In this document: one piece after another, positions 1-11,376 of the stretch
How the letters are laid out: the number at the start of each line of letters is the position of its first letter
Numbering within the stretch: the stretch's first letter is position 1
DNA from: Hansfordia pulvinata
Taxonomy: Eukaryota > Ascomycota > Sordariomycetes > Xylariales
Length of the DNA stretch: 64,000 nucleotides
Reading direction: 5' to 3'
Assembly (NCBI GenBank): GCA_006538405.1
Contig: BJKQ01000001.1
Coordinates: forward strand, 3,906,001 to 3,970,000
Notes under the pieces: model-generated
The model's database searches: none
What the model was told of the DNA's origin: nothing
The model's input: only the letters and a program-made list of their open reading frames with translations
Made by a program: the position numbers and the translations under genes

Positions 1-179
1 GCACAAGCAGGCCAGGGCAGCAGCAGCGGCAAGGTCAAGCACCGCAGCCTGCGGTCGCGCCCCGGAGCCCTCAAGCGCAAGGAGAAGGTGGTCAGGGGCG
101 AGGTGCAGCGGTTCGGCGCCAGCCTGGCGCGTCTGAACGCTCTGGGCGAGCAGGCCCGGTCTGCGACGGCGGAGCAGCC

Positions 180-214
<35 letters not shown>

Positions 215-366
215 CCCCGGCAGAGGCTCAGAAGACGGCCTCTGGGTCTGCCAACAATACCGGCGCTGCCGCCTCTTCTTCGGCTTCGACCCCGAACCGC
301 TGGGCGGCTCTGAGGGGCTTCATCTCCGCCACTATGGAGCAGAACCCCGCCTTCGTCGAGAAATAG
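1..366 (+). CDS. SLX9: Ribosome biogenesis protein SLX9, C-terminal part (5' truncated by window edge)
   Basis: The reading frame is open from base 1 and stops at 366, so only the last 121 residues are present. They start in a basic segment (KVKHRSLRSRPGALKRKEK) followed by RFGASLARL, an 11-residue polyglutamine tract, an Ala/Ser-rich linker and the closing block RWAALRGFISATMEQNPAF. The basic block and the RWxALRGFI...TMEQNPAF ending are the conserved parts of fungal SLX9. SLX9 is a nucleolar factor that helps early 90S/40S pre-ribosome processing and export. The polyQ lies in the variable linker between the two conserved blocks, so it is probably neutral for function. The gene converges on the deneddylase gene downstream. 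Family assignment is from remembered similarity; the missing 5' part cannot be judged. Confidence 0.82.
181..213 (+). repeat. (CAG)11 trinucleotide run coding polyglutamine in SLX9
   Basis: Eleven uninterrupted CAG codons follow a CAG-CCG pair. The repeat is pure, so it is a likely site of length variation between strains. Confidence 0.95.
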
Positions 367-1683
367 AGAAGAAGAAGAAGAAGCAACGGGAAAGAAAAAT
401 GAATAGCCGAACACACATATCAACTGAGACGGTCGGCCAGCTCCTCGGGCCGCGTCGCTGGGGCTCTCTAGGGATAGAGGCGCCCGAGCCGCGTCTGTCC
501 GCCCCAAAACGACCCGCTCCCAAGCCAGCTGTCCTTTCTACGTCAGGATCCGCAATGTGAGTACTGAGGAGTGCCTGTGTTCTACCCCATGGGCATCCCT
601 GGGGCACCACGCCGGGCAGATCTTAGTTGGCCTGGAAGAATTACGCCTAGCACCAAACACATTGCCACACTGGCAGTAGGTGACTAGAATGCCTCTTGGC
701 GCTCGATGGGTCCCGGCCATGACAGACGGGCACCCACCTGGGCAGTCCATAGGCCGGAGATGTGGTCTTGCCCGCTCAATCGGCAAGTGGCCATGCTTCA
801 CTTTGAGAGATGCTGCATCGTTGGGCACCTCGAAGTCCAGTCAAAGGAAACACTGGCTTCGGACAAGGTTCAACTCATAGACGAGGCATGTAGAAGCCAA
901 CTAGCTTCATAGGCATATCCAGCGGATAGCACTCAACCCATCCTTCGTCTGCGCGCTGAAGATATTTCACTTGATAAACTCGTTCATATGCATGACCTGT
1001 CAGCTGCCGGGTGTCTATTTGTCCTTTACTCCATTTCTGCAGGCGTGTATAGCCCAGTGAATAAAGACTACATCCAGCTATTGGCAATACAGTAGCATCG
1101 ATCTAAAATGGATTACAACCCGGAAGCACTCCTTGCTGAAATTCGGCGACAACCGTGAAGTCTTGATCTCCGTGTGCTAGCTGATCGTTGAGTGAGGACT
1201 CTTTTGATGCCTTCTACAGCCACCATTGCAAGGCGAACAAATGAACAAATCCCCTACTAATTGGTCAATCGCTGGGCCATGATTTTGGGAGGCGGACTCG
1301 CATGCGCTCTGAGGCTGTCGTTAGTCGATCTAGAATGCGAAAAGATCCCCTTTCGATCCTTTGCCCTCCTCCCACTGTCACAGCCGTGGCTCTCACTCGT
1401 ATGATCGCAAGCAGCACCCTGAATAAGCTATTATTTCAAATTGTAGCCTTGTCGTGGCTGTGAAACAAACCAATCGCTCGGTTCTAATCAAACATAAACC
1501 GGCTCGCAGGCCACCGAAACAAAATCCACCTGCAAAACGCCATGCGCCCGTCGCAAGTCTTGTGCAGCCTGCGCTCTCTACCATGATGTCATCATTTCGT
1601 AATTCGGCGCAACTTTCTAGGTTCCCAGAACGAACAAAGAATTGGCGGCCAGAACTTGAGCGTACAATGAGTTCGTCAGAGTC
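367..1683. other. Intergenic region between convergent SLX9 and deneddylase genes
   Basis: It begins with a short GAA run just after the SLX9 stop and should contain both 3' ends. No reading frame here shows a recognisable domain or intron-linked exons. I see no RNA gene. Confidence 0.6.
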
Positions 1684-2658
1684 CTACTCAATTCTTGGCG
1701 GCGTGCCGCTGGGTGTGCTCCGTCTCCGCTCTCCCTCTTTGCGCATGCTTTCAATGATCTTAATCATTTCCTTTCGAGCCCCATAGCTATCAATAGCCTT
1801 GTGCGCCATGCTCATGGATATCTTCTCTCCTGCATTGACGGCGAGTAGGCGCTTGACGAGCAAATGGCGCATGATGATGCAGACGAATACACCACAGTCG
1901 TAGGTATTTTCTTGTTGTGGGCACTCGACCAGGTGGTGAAATCGCAAAGGCCTGCCAAGAACAGTCGACAACCTCTTGGACGCTTCCCAAGCAGGCTGGT
2001 TGTTGCTGCCGTCCATGGAATCGTAGTGGAAGGCAACGCCGTCCAGGATGCTGACAAGAAGTAGCGACCAATGGCTTCCACCCTCAGCCGCGCGCACGTC
2101 TCTGTTGTCGTTGATCGGAAGGAAAATGTGGGTGGTTTGTCGGAAGTCGGGCAGAGCTGATTTGATTCCGGCGATATCTCTCGTTCTCATCAACAAGAAT
2201 GCCATCGTGGGGCGGAGAAGACTGATGTTGGCTTGGGGGTACTTGGCGAGGATTTCGTGCTCCAGATATTCTTCCCAAAAACAAATATTCTGCAGTGAAT
2301 TAGCAAGCCGCAAAAGGGTGAAGCGATCGTTCCACGCACCGTGTCCGTCAACCAGTCCCTCTTGAGGGCGTTCATGTCTTCGAGCGTCACTACACAGGGT
2401 CAGTTGGCTTGTCTCGCACGGCGCAAGTGCTGGGACTTACAGAGAGTATCGTGGTCTGCGAATTGGGTTAGACAGTGAACGAGGGGTAATATGTCAGGTT
2501 GCAAACTTACAGGATAGGTACGGCTGTGAGAGCGAGGGAGAAGGTGAGATCAGCGACCTTCTACTTGAGCGATGACCACGGGACTGGCTTCTTTTTCTGC
2601 GGTGGGGGCTCACGCTATCACCACGGCTCCTTGAGAATCTATCGCGAAACCCCGGCAT
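1684..2658 (-). CDS. Ulp1-family cysteine protease, NEDP1/SENP8-like deneddylase
   Basis: Four exons join in frame: 2511-2658, 2441-2455, 2340-2389 and 1684-2289, giving 272 residues. The N-terminus is an Arg/Ser-rich tail of about 45 residues; the protease domain follows from YHDTLLTLEDMNALKRDWL. In exon 4 the catalytic set is visible: His144 in GGSHW, Asp161 in FHYDSMD, Gln197 six residues before the nucleophile, and Cys203 in YDCGVFV. The size and the LTxED...DWLTD...FWEEYLE arrangement fit the NEDP1/SENP8 branch, which processes NEDD8 or removes it from cullins; a SUMO-specific activity is the alternative. Exon 2 is only 15 nt, but it supplies the expected YHDTL codons and keeps the phase. 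Introns have GTAAGT/GTGCGT donors and CAG/TAG acceptors. The ATG at 2658 is the first in frame after the upstream low-complexity stretch; its choice is uncertain. Confidence 0.8.
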
Positions 2659-5600
2659 ATTATAGGCAGGCGACACGGCGCCAAGGTACGGAGTCCGGAG
2701 ATGCTTTGTCGAGTCCTGGGGACCTTTGTGTGAAAAAAGGCGGCCGGGTGGCGCAGGCGGAACAAAGATTTGGGTCTCGAGCGCAAGGTTCTGTCTGGCC
2801 AGCAGTGCAGGACCTGGAGAGAGCAAGGCTCCCGGTATATATAAAAGGGGTGTATATATAAGTGTAGATGACGAGGCAGGGAGAAGACTGCTTCAGGCGG
2901 GTGGAAGTGTGAGGCAGCTTTGTTGAGGGTCAGCTGTAGAATCGTATATATAGAGGCGTAGAATCAGACTTGGTGGAGGCAAGCAATCGCCCTGCCCAAA
3001 AACCCAATTGAGGGAGGCGTGGGAGGCGCGGGAGGTGTGGAAAAGTGATAGGTGTGGGTGATCTCGAGGTTTATAAATGCAAGCTGTGGGAGGTTGGTGA
3101 TAAGGCAGAAGAAGAGGGCGGAAACCAACGGGTGCGCGATGGTGGTAAGTGCAGGTGGATAAACAAAAAATCAGGATGGGAAAAAGAAAGGGTCAAGATG
3201 CAGGGCTCTTAATGATGTACATACATACAGGGAGTGAGACTGCAGCTAATGTAAATCCAGTTCAGTCAGAGAAATGCATGCTGATCTTTAGGTGGACTGC
3301 AGGGAATAGGTTAGGTGAGTCGAGGGCGCGGGCAGGTGGCATGGATGATGGAAGGGAAGAAGGGAAGAGGTACAGGTCGGGCAGGACAAAGCCAGTAGAT
3401 GGCGACAAAGGCCAGCGACAAGCCGGAGGAGGCAAGACAAGACGGCGGTGGATAGAGATAGAGAGAGAGAGAGAGAGCTCTGAAGGAGAAGCGAGGTGAT
3501 GTGGTTGTGGATGAATGGGGTAGGTTACTTGGGTCTGCTGCAGCCCAGAGACGGGACAGCGAGAATAGGAGGCTGAGAGGTGATGACCAAGACGTGCCAA
3601 GCGCTTCCAAGACGCGGCCAGAAATCGAGCAGCCGGAGTTTGGTCGGTGAAGTGAAGAAAAACAGGGACGTTTGGGTTCGCGAGAAAGGGCGGGTGGGAC
3701 GGAGCGCGGGGGCACGGGGCAGGGGCACGCACGGTCGCAGCGGCGGGAGTGGGCGAGTGGGCGAGTGAGAGACTGGTCGCGGGTGCGGGCGCGGGTCGGG
3801 CGCGGGCGGGAGAGCACGAAGGTAGGTAGGTAGTCGTACCTGGATGAGATAGGTAGGTATGCTTGACTGGGGAACGACGAGCACGTGTGCCAGACAAAGC
3901 AGGATATTCGAAGGGTGCCAGACAACGGAGGCGGACAAACGCAGACTCGGTGAGTGAAGCAGAGAAGAGAAAGGGCGGCGGCTCGGCGGGCGACGGCGTT
4001 GGTGGTGTTTGGTGGGGAGGACTGGAGTCCCGGGGGGTCCTGGGCTGCGGGCACTCGTGGTGCTGGCTCAGTGCCCCCCGGGCTACGAGTACAAGTTGCG
4101 CGTGTGTGCTTGTACCAGGGCTCCTGAGCCGAGTGTACTCAGTACGGGCTATGATCCAATCCCACTCCGGCCCTCCGGCTGCTACTCGACGTCGCTTCAG
4201 TTGCCGTCAGGTACCGGTGTGGTATGCACAAGCCGGGCTGCGAGCAGGTACTCGTAGGTCAGCAGCAGACCCCAGGGGATGAACCAGAAAAAACTTGGAA
4301 TAGATGCGCCCGCCCACTCCGGCCTTGGACTCGGGCTTACTCTGCGTTAGCCGCCCTACGTGCCTACCAGGCCGTTAGCTATTGCCGGCCTATCTTAGCT
4401 CGATTCCGATGGGATTGCCGGGTCTTGGAAGACGAGAGATACGAGTACATCTTCGAGCAGGTGCCCTGCGCCCAAGTCCTGTCGTGGCACCAATGGACCA
4501 GGAACGAACGAACCCAATCCAATTGGATGGATGCTGGCCATTCGCCGGCGACTTCCACAGAACGCGACCTGCAAAGTCTGGAGGTAATGTATGTAGGTTC
4601 TTCCACTCGGGAATCCACGGGCGCTAGATACCTGGCGATACCTTGGCTTACATCTTGGACGAGCTGGAGGACTGCCTGAGATCCACATTATCAGTAGGTA
4701 CATGTACATAGGTAAATCGTGTAGCAGGCAGCGCTCCAGGACTTGGAACAAAGGCAAGAGCAGACACAACGCAAGAAAGAAGAGCAGGCAGGTGGGACGG
4801 GCCATGCCCACTCGAGCTCTGATGTGATAGTAAAAAGTTTGGATTCCTTGTAGCCCAAGTCTTTGTCCCGCTCATCAACACCAACTTCCGTGGATTCGAG
4901 TTCGAGTACTCGTACTCATCACATCCGCCCAGCAGACGCACCCCCACCCCACCGTCTGCCCAGACACGAATGCTCGACCGAACACCAGCACTCGTACCTC
5001 CTTCTCCGTCGCACGCCGCGTGCTAGTGCGGGATAAGACCCTGGATTTGCGGGCTCGGGCAGAAAGTCAATCTGGGAATCTCCCTCGCCACGCGCAAATC
5101 TGGTGATAAGCATTGCGCCCTCAGGGTTTGGGCCTCTGCTGGCTTTGTCTAATCATCTCGACTGTCTCCGGCCGCCTCGCGATCCCGGCCGTCATGCGGC
5201 GCGCACGCCCGTCCGCTCGCCCCGCCGGCTGCAAGACATCCGAGTCCAGTCGGTGCGGGTAGCTGTCATTGCCCAGTCTCACAACTTGGCATCATCGCCT
5301 AACCTCCGGCCAACCAGGGAAGCCGACGCCTGAGCACCGGTGGCGGCGCTCCTGCGAGGGGTATCGCCCGCCCACCCGGATGGGCGAGTGCCAGACCACT
5401 CCGAACCAACCTGGCCCGACCGGACCCCCAGCACGTGTTGTCCAGCTCGCACAGGTCGATCGCGTCGGCAGTGGCTCATCCAGCATGCCGTAACCGTGAC
5501 GAGTCGCCTTGGGCGGAGCACAGCGCCATTTACAAATCCAACCTTAGCGTGCGCTGGGCGGCGACACGGAACCCGGAGACTGCCTGGACACCTCCAGCGA

Positions 5601-6770
5601 CTACGTGCGACGCGCCCCTGAGCCGAGCTGCCACCTACGAGAAAACCCCCTGGGTGGAATCCTGACAATTGCCGCAGCCCTACCCACGCGTCACCGAGCT
5701 GCTGCTTCTACTCCGTGCGCGACAGGGGTGGCAAGCTGCGCCTCTGTTCAACGCCGTCGACGCACGCGTTGCAGGGAACAAAGACGTCGTGGCCGGTCCC
5801 CACTCCCAGCGGCGGGGAGCCAGTAACCCAGTCGAGTCAAGTCGAGCCGGCCCCCGTCCTGCCTACGAGTATCGAGTCGCAGACGCAGACGTCACCCCAC
5901 ATTACAAGGTTGAGATTGTGGCAGACCTTGGCGCTTGACGGCAGTTTGTCGGCTCCTTTGCGCCCCCTCCCAGACCGCACCCGTCAGTACGAGTGTTCGT
6001 GCATCATCTAGGGCCAGCGCCGGTGTGCCTGACGGCCTGTTCAATTGCATTTCACTATCCAGACATCGAGAGGCCGGGCTTTGTCTACCCCTCGTACGCG
6101 GGAATGGCTGTTTGAGGCGCCGGAATACATTGCCGTGTCCGACGTCTGTTGTCGCTTGCTTTACGACAACTCATCACACTTGACTCGCCTCTTGCCGTGA
6201 CGTAGTTGTAGACTCGGACTGCTCAACGAGATGCAGGGTCGCCTCTTGTGCGTTTGTCTGGCGCATTCGTCACCTGCAACAATTCGATTGGCTACCTATG
6301 AATTGCAAGGGCGCAGTCGCCCGCCGCCAGCCACCCGACCTGCTGGTCAACCCACCAACAGGGTTGAGGCGCGCGCATCGCGAGTTCGACCAGATCTTCA
6401 CTGCGCCCCATACCTTCTGCTGGATTATCAGGGTCCTTGCGGCGATCTGGACATTGCCCACTCTTGGCGCCACCAAGGGCACATCTGCCGAGATTGCCAA
6501 GTAAGAGACAGGTGAATCGGTCGACTAACATGATTCTGTGACTAATGGATTCCTCTCAAAGCCATGGACTGCACTGGGGACATGAGACATCTTCTCGTGA
6601 TTTCATTTCATCCAGTATCTACCCCTAGGTAGGTAGTAGGTAAGCAATAGACTCCGTCGTCACTTTTTCCCCCCTCAGAACGCCAGCCGGTGCACCATCA
6701 TCCCAACTCGCGCAGCCAGCCGCGCAAGCATTCTCGTCACAACCGCGACAGCGTGCAGGCCCCGGGCTCC
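2659..6770. other. Long intergenic region without a supportable gene
   Basis: About 4.1 kb lies between the deneddylase start and the RhoGEF stop. The first part (about 2.9-4.0 kb) is purine-rich on the + strand, with a GA dinucleotide run near 3457-3478 and a TATATATAAAA word at 2836-2846. Long minus-strand frames there are the pyrimidine-rich complement and read as Pro/Ser/Leu low complexity. From about 4.08 kb the ACGAGTAC/GTACTCGT word recurs. No conserved domain was seen on either strand. Confidence 0.6.
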
Positions 6771-9700
6771 CTAGGCGTGGGAGTCGACGCCTCCAGCACC
6801 CTGGCCGCCGACGCCGCCGCCCTTGATCAGCGCGCGCAGGCTGGCCATCTCGCGGCGCAGGCGCGCGTTCTCGCGCTTCACGCGGGCGGCCTCCTCGGCG
6901 CTCTCGCGGACCTTGGCCAGCAGCTCCTCCTTGTCCTCGCGCCCCTTGCCCTTGACGGCCTTGAGGATCCGGCTGATCTCCCCGTTAAACTTCTCGTACA
7001 GCAGCTCGTTCTCGGCGGTGCTCTCCTTGTACAGCTGGTCGATGGCCTTGACCTTGGCCTCCGAGGCCGTCAGGCTGTCCTCCATGTCGCTGCGCAAGCG
7101 CTCGTGCCTCTCCGTCAGGTGCGCCACGATAGCGGGGACTTTCTCTTCCAGGGAGGACAGGCTGGCGGCCAGCTTCTTGGCATCCGCGGGCGCAGTGCGC
7201 GGGAGTCCGGTCGAGCCGGGCGAGTTCATCTTGGCCATGTCTGCCGTAATCTTGGACAGCTCGCTCTGCAGACTGCTGTCTACTTCCTCGACGGCACTTT
7301 TCTCCACAGCGAGCCGCTCGCGTAGCTTTTGAGGTGATTGCAGGCGTAATTTTCCCGTCGTTTTCGTCGGGCTCGACGGCCTCAGAAGCGCCTCGGGAAG
7401 TTTCGGTGGCGCGCTGTAGGCCGGCTTGAGAGTGGGAATTTGCGACGTCGACAGACCCTTGGAATGCGCCTTGCGTGGGGACTCTTTTGGGACGGCTGGC
7501 ACTGATATTGTTTTGAAGGGATCGTGCAGGTTCTCATTCTGGCGAGGCGAAGGGCCATTGTTGACGTTCCCTGGGCTCACGGGGATCTTTGAAAACGGAG
7601 GGGACGCTGGGCCCGAGTTAAACCTCTCCGAGGTCTCTTTCATGTCGGATAGCGCCTGGAGTGGTTCCTCGTCCTCAATACTGGTAGCCGCCATCAAGCT
7701 TTTGAGGTCTGACAGTGAGCTGCGGCGCTTCCTTCTAGGGCTCCTGCCCAATGTCTCCTCGGCTTCTGGCTCGCCTATAGTCTCCAGCCGGTGTGAGCTT
7801 GTCGGGCGCGAGTACGAGTCGTCAAAGGCTCCCGCGATAGGCGGTCTGTCTCTCGATGGCGCGCGCCTCAGCTTATTGGTGCCCTGGTCAATCGACCTTG
7901 TCCGCCCGACAGAGCCTTTTGACAGGCTGGCAGGCTCGCCAGTGGCAGGGTGCCTGTGCTTGCTCAGACTTCGCCACACGGAGGGTTTGTAGTCTGAATC
8001 GTTCTTGCTATTTTGTCTGAGCAGAGTGTCAAATCCGAGTTTTCTTCGGAGAGATGAAGTGTTGGAGGCAAACGATCCCGTATGGGACTTCATGCTTCGG
8101 GTGGTCGAGTTGATCGACTCGTAAGCAGCCCCAGCGTTGCTGAATGTGATGCTGGGACTGGGATTGCCATCTTCGAAAATGCGGTCACAGTCTTCCACCA
8201 AACGATCCAGCAAGTTGATGTATGCTTGAGCCGAGTCATCGTCCACCAGCAGCTCGGCGAAAGCGACAGTGAGAGCACCCCGATCGGAGTCATTGCCACA
8301 CCCGTCGAGCAGATCGCCCAGCAGCTTGATGAGCGAAGTGAAAGCCCTTCTGTTTTGCGGGGCCATGTCGGAGAACAGGTAGTTGACAAAGTCGGCAAAA
8401 TCGCCAGGTACCCGCTTCGAGGCGCGTTCTTGCAGAGCATCCAACGCTTTGATCGTCATGATGGGGCCCATTTGCTCGCGCCAAGCGATGCGGACAAACT
8501 TCTCAAAGGCGGCAAAGACGACCTCGGCGCCAACATCGAATGAACACTCGACGTCGAAGGGACTTTCGATCAGCTTGTTGTACAGATCATTGACAGCCAA
8601 CTCGTCCACGTTCGACCGGTTGAGAAGGGTTCGCCCAATAATGTTGCCTTTCCGAGCCTGGAGACTAGCCATGTAGCCGGTAAACGTCTGTTCCAATCGG
8701 ACAAGAGGGTTTTCAGGCTTCTCCTCCTCGGCACCAAATCGGACACTATCGCGACTCCTAGCGGAACCGTGGAGGGAATTTGCGGAGCTGTTTGCTCGAC
8801 TCAACACGCCTGAGAGTGACGAAGTATCCTCGGCGAGATTGCGCTGCTTGGCAGAGCCGCCCGTCTCAGAATTGCCGCCGCTGAGGAAGTTGGACAAGTA
8901 TTTGACGGGAGATGATGCCAGAAAAGACCGCGTCTTCTCAGCCCTGTTGGAGGGGCTGATGCCACGGAGAATCTTGGTATGGAATGATACCATGGCAGGG
9001 CACAGCGTAGGGTTCGACACGTTGAATTGCGTGCTGAGCAGTTGGATGACTGGCGAGAGGTTAGCTCGGGGGGCTATGCAGTAGAGGGGAGATTGTAATA
9101 TTTGGGCGCATACTTCTCCTGACAAGCGTGGGGAGGAAGTCTTCCATAATCACCTCGTCGGTCGATTTTTTCCCGCGAAGGCCGACGGTGCTGGCGACGA
9201 CCTTGGTTCCGTCTATCGTCTTGACATCGGAAGAGATCTCGATGCCCCAATGTGCGACAGGCGACCCCTTTGTGCCACGCTCGTGGTCCACGACAATCCT
9301 GATGGGGGCAGGCTCTTTGCGTCCCTCCACAAGCTGGTCAAGGCCCTCCTGAAAAACGGCAGCGAATACTCCCAAGCCAGTATCAGGCATGCGAATTGAG
9401 CGCATTGTCCAGCAAGGGTCTTCTCGTTCCTGTTCGGCAAATCGACCCTCAATGCGGGCCTTGACAATGTCTTCGCTCCACTTAGCGGCTCTGCCTTCAT
9501 ACGATTCCTGGAGTACAAAGTGCCGCGATGTGACGGCTGTGTTGGGCACGTGTTCGCCAGCATGAGCGCCGTGCATTTCTTTGGTCGATGTCATCCATAC
9601 AGAACGGCCGTCAGAGGATTCCGAAAACCGAACGTCGGCGAGACTGTGCCATCCGGCAAAGGCCAGCTCATACGACCCCGGGCCGCCTGCAGCATTGGTC

Positions 9701-11376
9701 ATCGAGGCCAGAAGGCCCGCGGGAGATGGCTTGTCAATCTCTCTGAGCAAGTCCCGCGATGTCGTGTCGGCCCCGTAGACCTTCTTGGTGACGACCAGGC
9801 TGTCAGCAAACAGTAGGAATATCCCGGCGCGGTCTACCTCCTCCCCGGCATTGTCGGGCTGGTATGGTGCCGGGATCTCTGAAAAATCCGCGGCAACGAT
9901 GAGGCGGCCCTGTGGTTCCAAATCCGACGGCCAGCTCTCAATCATGTTCCGCAATCGGGTGCTGACATGGGGCTTGTCCGCAAGAGGGTCGTCCATGGAA
10001 CAAATGTTGGCAATTATGTCTCTGGCCTTGAGCATTGGCTGCAGGGCAGGGTGCGTGATCGGCAGACAGCCCACAATCTGATCGATGACCAAGCTGTAGC
10101 GGGGCAGTCTCTGAACCGGTTCTATCACGATGGAGCGGAGGTACTGCTCGCCAGTGTTTGCGACGCGCTGGGTGAAGCTGGATTGTTGGCCCACGAAGAG
10201 ACTTATGAGTTGTGGGAAGTTCTGGCTTGCGCGAATGTAATCCTGGTAGCACTCGGTGAACTTTGGGAACCACTCCAGCATGACCCTGGCCATAGCCAGC
10301 GCACCGCTTGCGTCCTTGTTCTTTGCAGACAGGCTGCCCGAGGGTCCGACTCTCGATGACGAGGTGCCAGCATTCATGTCTTTGATCGCCGCGTCCTCAG
10401 TCTCGTTCATGACCTTGCGAAGCTCCGTCATGAATCCCGAGTTGATTTGCAAAATGGATGCCGATGACTTTGGAAAGAGCTTGTCGACATCGTCTTCCGT
10501 AGGACTCGAGCTCCCGGGCGTTCTGTCTCTGGCCTTTGTTCTATAATCGTCTGCAATGTGCTTGACCAGCTCGTTGAGTTTCAGCACGTAACGCTCTTCC
10601 GTGTCGACCAGCTCGGACATGTTGCGGCGCAGGTCAAACTTCTGATCCCTGGAGAAAGACTTGGTGCGGTTGAGAGCGCTGGGCTTGGAGGGGGCGCGGC
10701 GCAATCTCGAAGTGGGGAGGAAGATGGGCTCGCCAAAGAGCTTGATCAATGGGGTGTACATTCCGTATTGACGCAGAGTTGGGTCCATTATGTCGTCCTC
10801 GTCCTCGGGCACGTCTTCCAGATCAACCTCCTGAAGAGGATTTATAGAGCCTGGGGGTAAGACCAGGTCAATGTCAACATTGCTAATATGTTGTGTTTGC
10901 AGGGCGTGCTGGAGCTTCTGGATAACGTCGGCCGAGTTTTCCGACTTGTTCATCGACTTTGCCAGGTCGGCGGCATGCTGGTCGGTGAAGAGGATGGGGG
11001 CAGAGCCCGGACGGCGACCACGGGTGGGATACTGCTGTTTTATGTACGTCTTGACCGAGTCGGACAGCTCGTCGAAATACTTGGACAGGCCGAAGGCCAT
11101 GGCGCGGTAGACCTCGTCGCCCTGGAACTCGCGGGGCAGGTGGTTGACGACATTGTAAAACGGAGAGTTGGGAGAGATGGTCAGGCGAGGAAAGGACTGG
11201 AAGCCGGCCGGGCTGTAGATGTGGACCTGGACGCGGGAGCTGTTGAAGGTGTAGTTTGCGGTGGTGGAGGCGCCTTGGAATATAAGGACAGGCAGGTGGC
11301 CGAGCAGAGGGTCGGTGGCGTGGTAAAGAGTGACATTGTCCGGCGACAGGGCCAGCTCCTCGGTGACGCGAACCAT
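6771..11376 (-). CDS. Rho guanine-nucleotide exchange factor (DH domain, RhoGAP-like helical region, C-terminal coiled coil)
   Basis: Two exons, 9114-11376 and 6771-9049, are joined across a 64-nt intron (GTATGC donor, GCTAAC branch, CAG acceptor) to give 1513 residues. Residues 1-110 form a conserved N-terminal block; 130-245 are acidic and Ser/Arg-rich. A DH domain runs from about 250 to 465, starting RRNMSELVDTEERYVLKLNE and carrying the hallmark PVQRLPRYSLVIDQI at about 420-434. A PH-like region follows to about 640. After the intron an all-helical region (roughly 870-1050) has RhoGAP-like pieces, then a long Ser-rich disordered stretch and a coiled coil near the end. The protein should activate a Rho-family GTPase in polarity or wall signalling; which GTPase cannot be told. 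Whether the RhoGAP-like region is catalytic is doubtful: I see no clear arginine finger. A closer AG at 9074 would also keep frame but would make a 40-nt intron without a branch site. Confidence 0.85.

Noticed and set aside
3262..4054. Long minus-strand frames (up to 247 codons)
   Set aside because: They are the pyrimidine-rich complement of a purine-rich stretch, read as Pro/Ser/Leu low complexity in three overlapping frames and have no start context, domain or intron support.
9074..9113. A 40-nt intron in the RhoGEF gene ending at 9074
   Set aside because: It keeps frame but lacks a branch site; the acceptor at 9050 follows a perfect GCTAAC.
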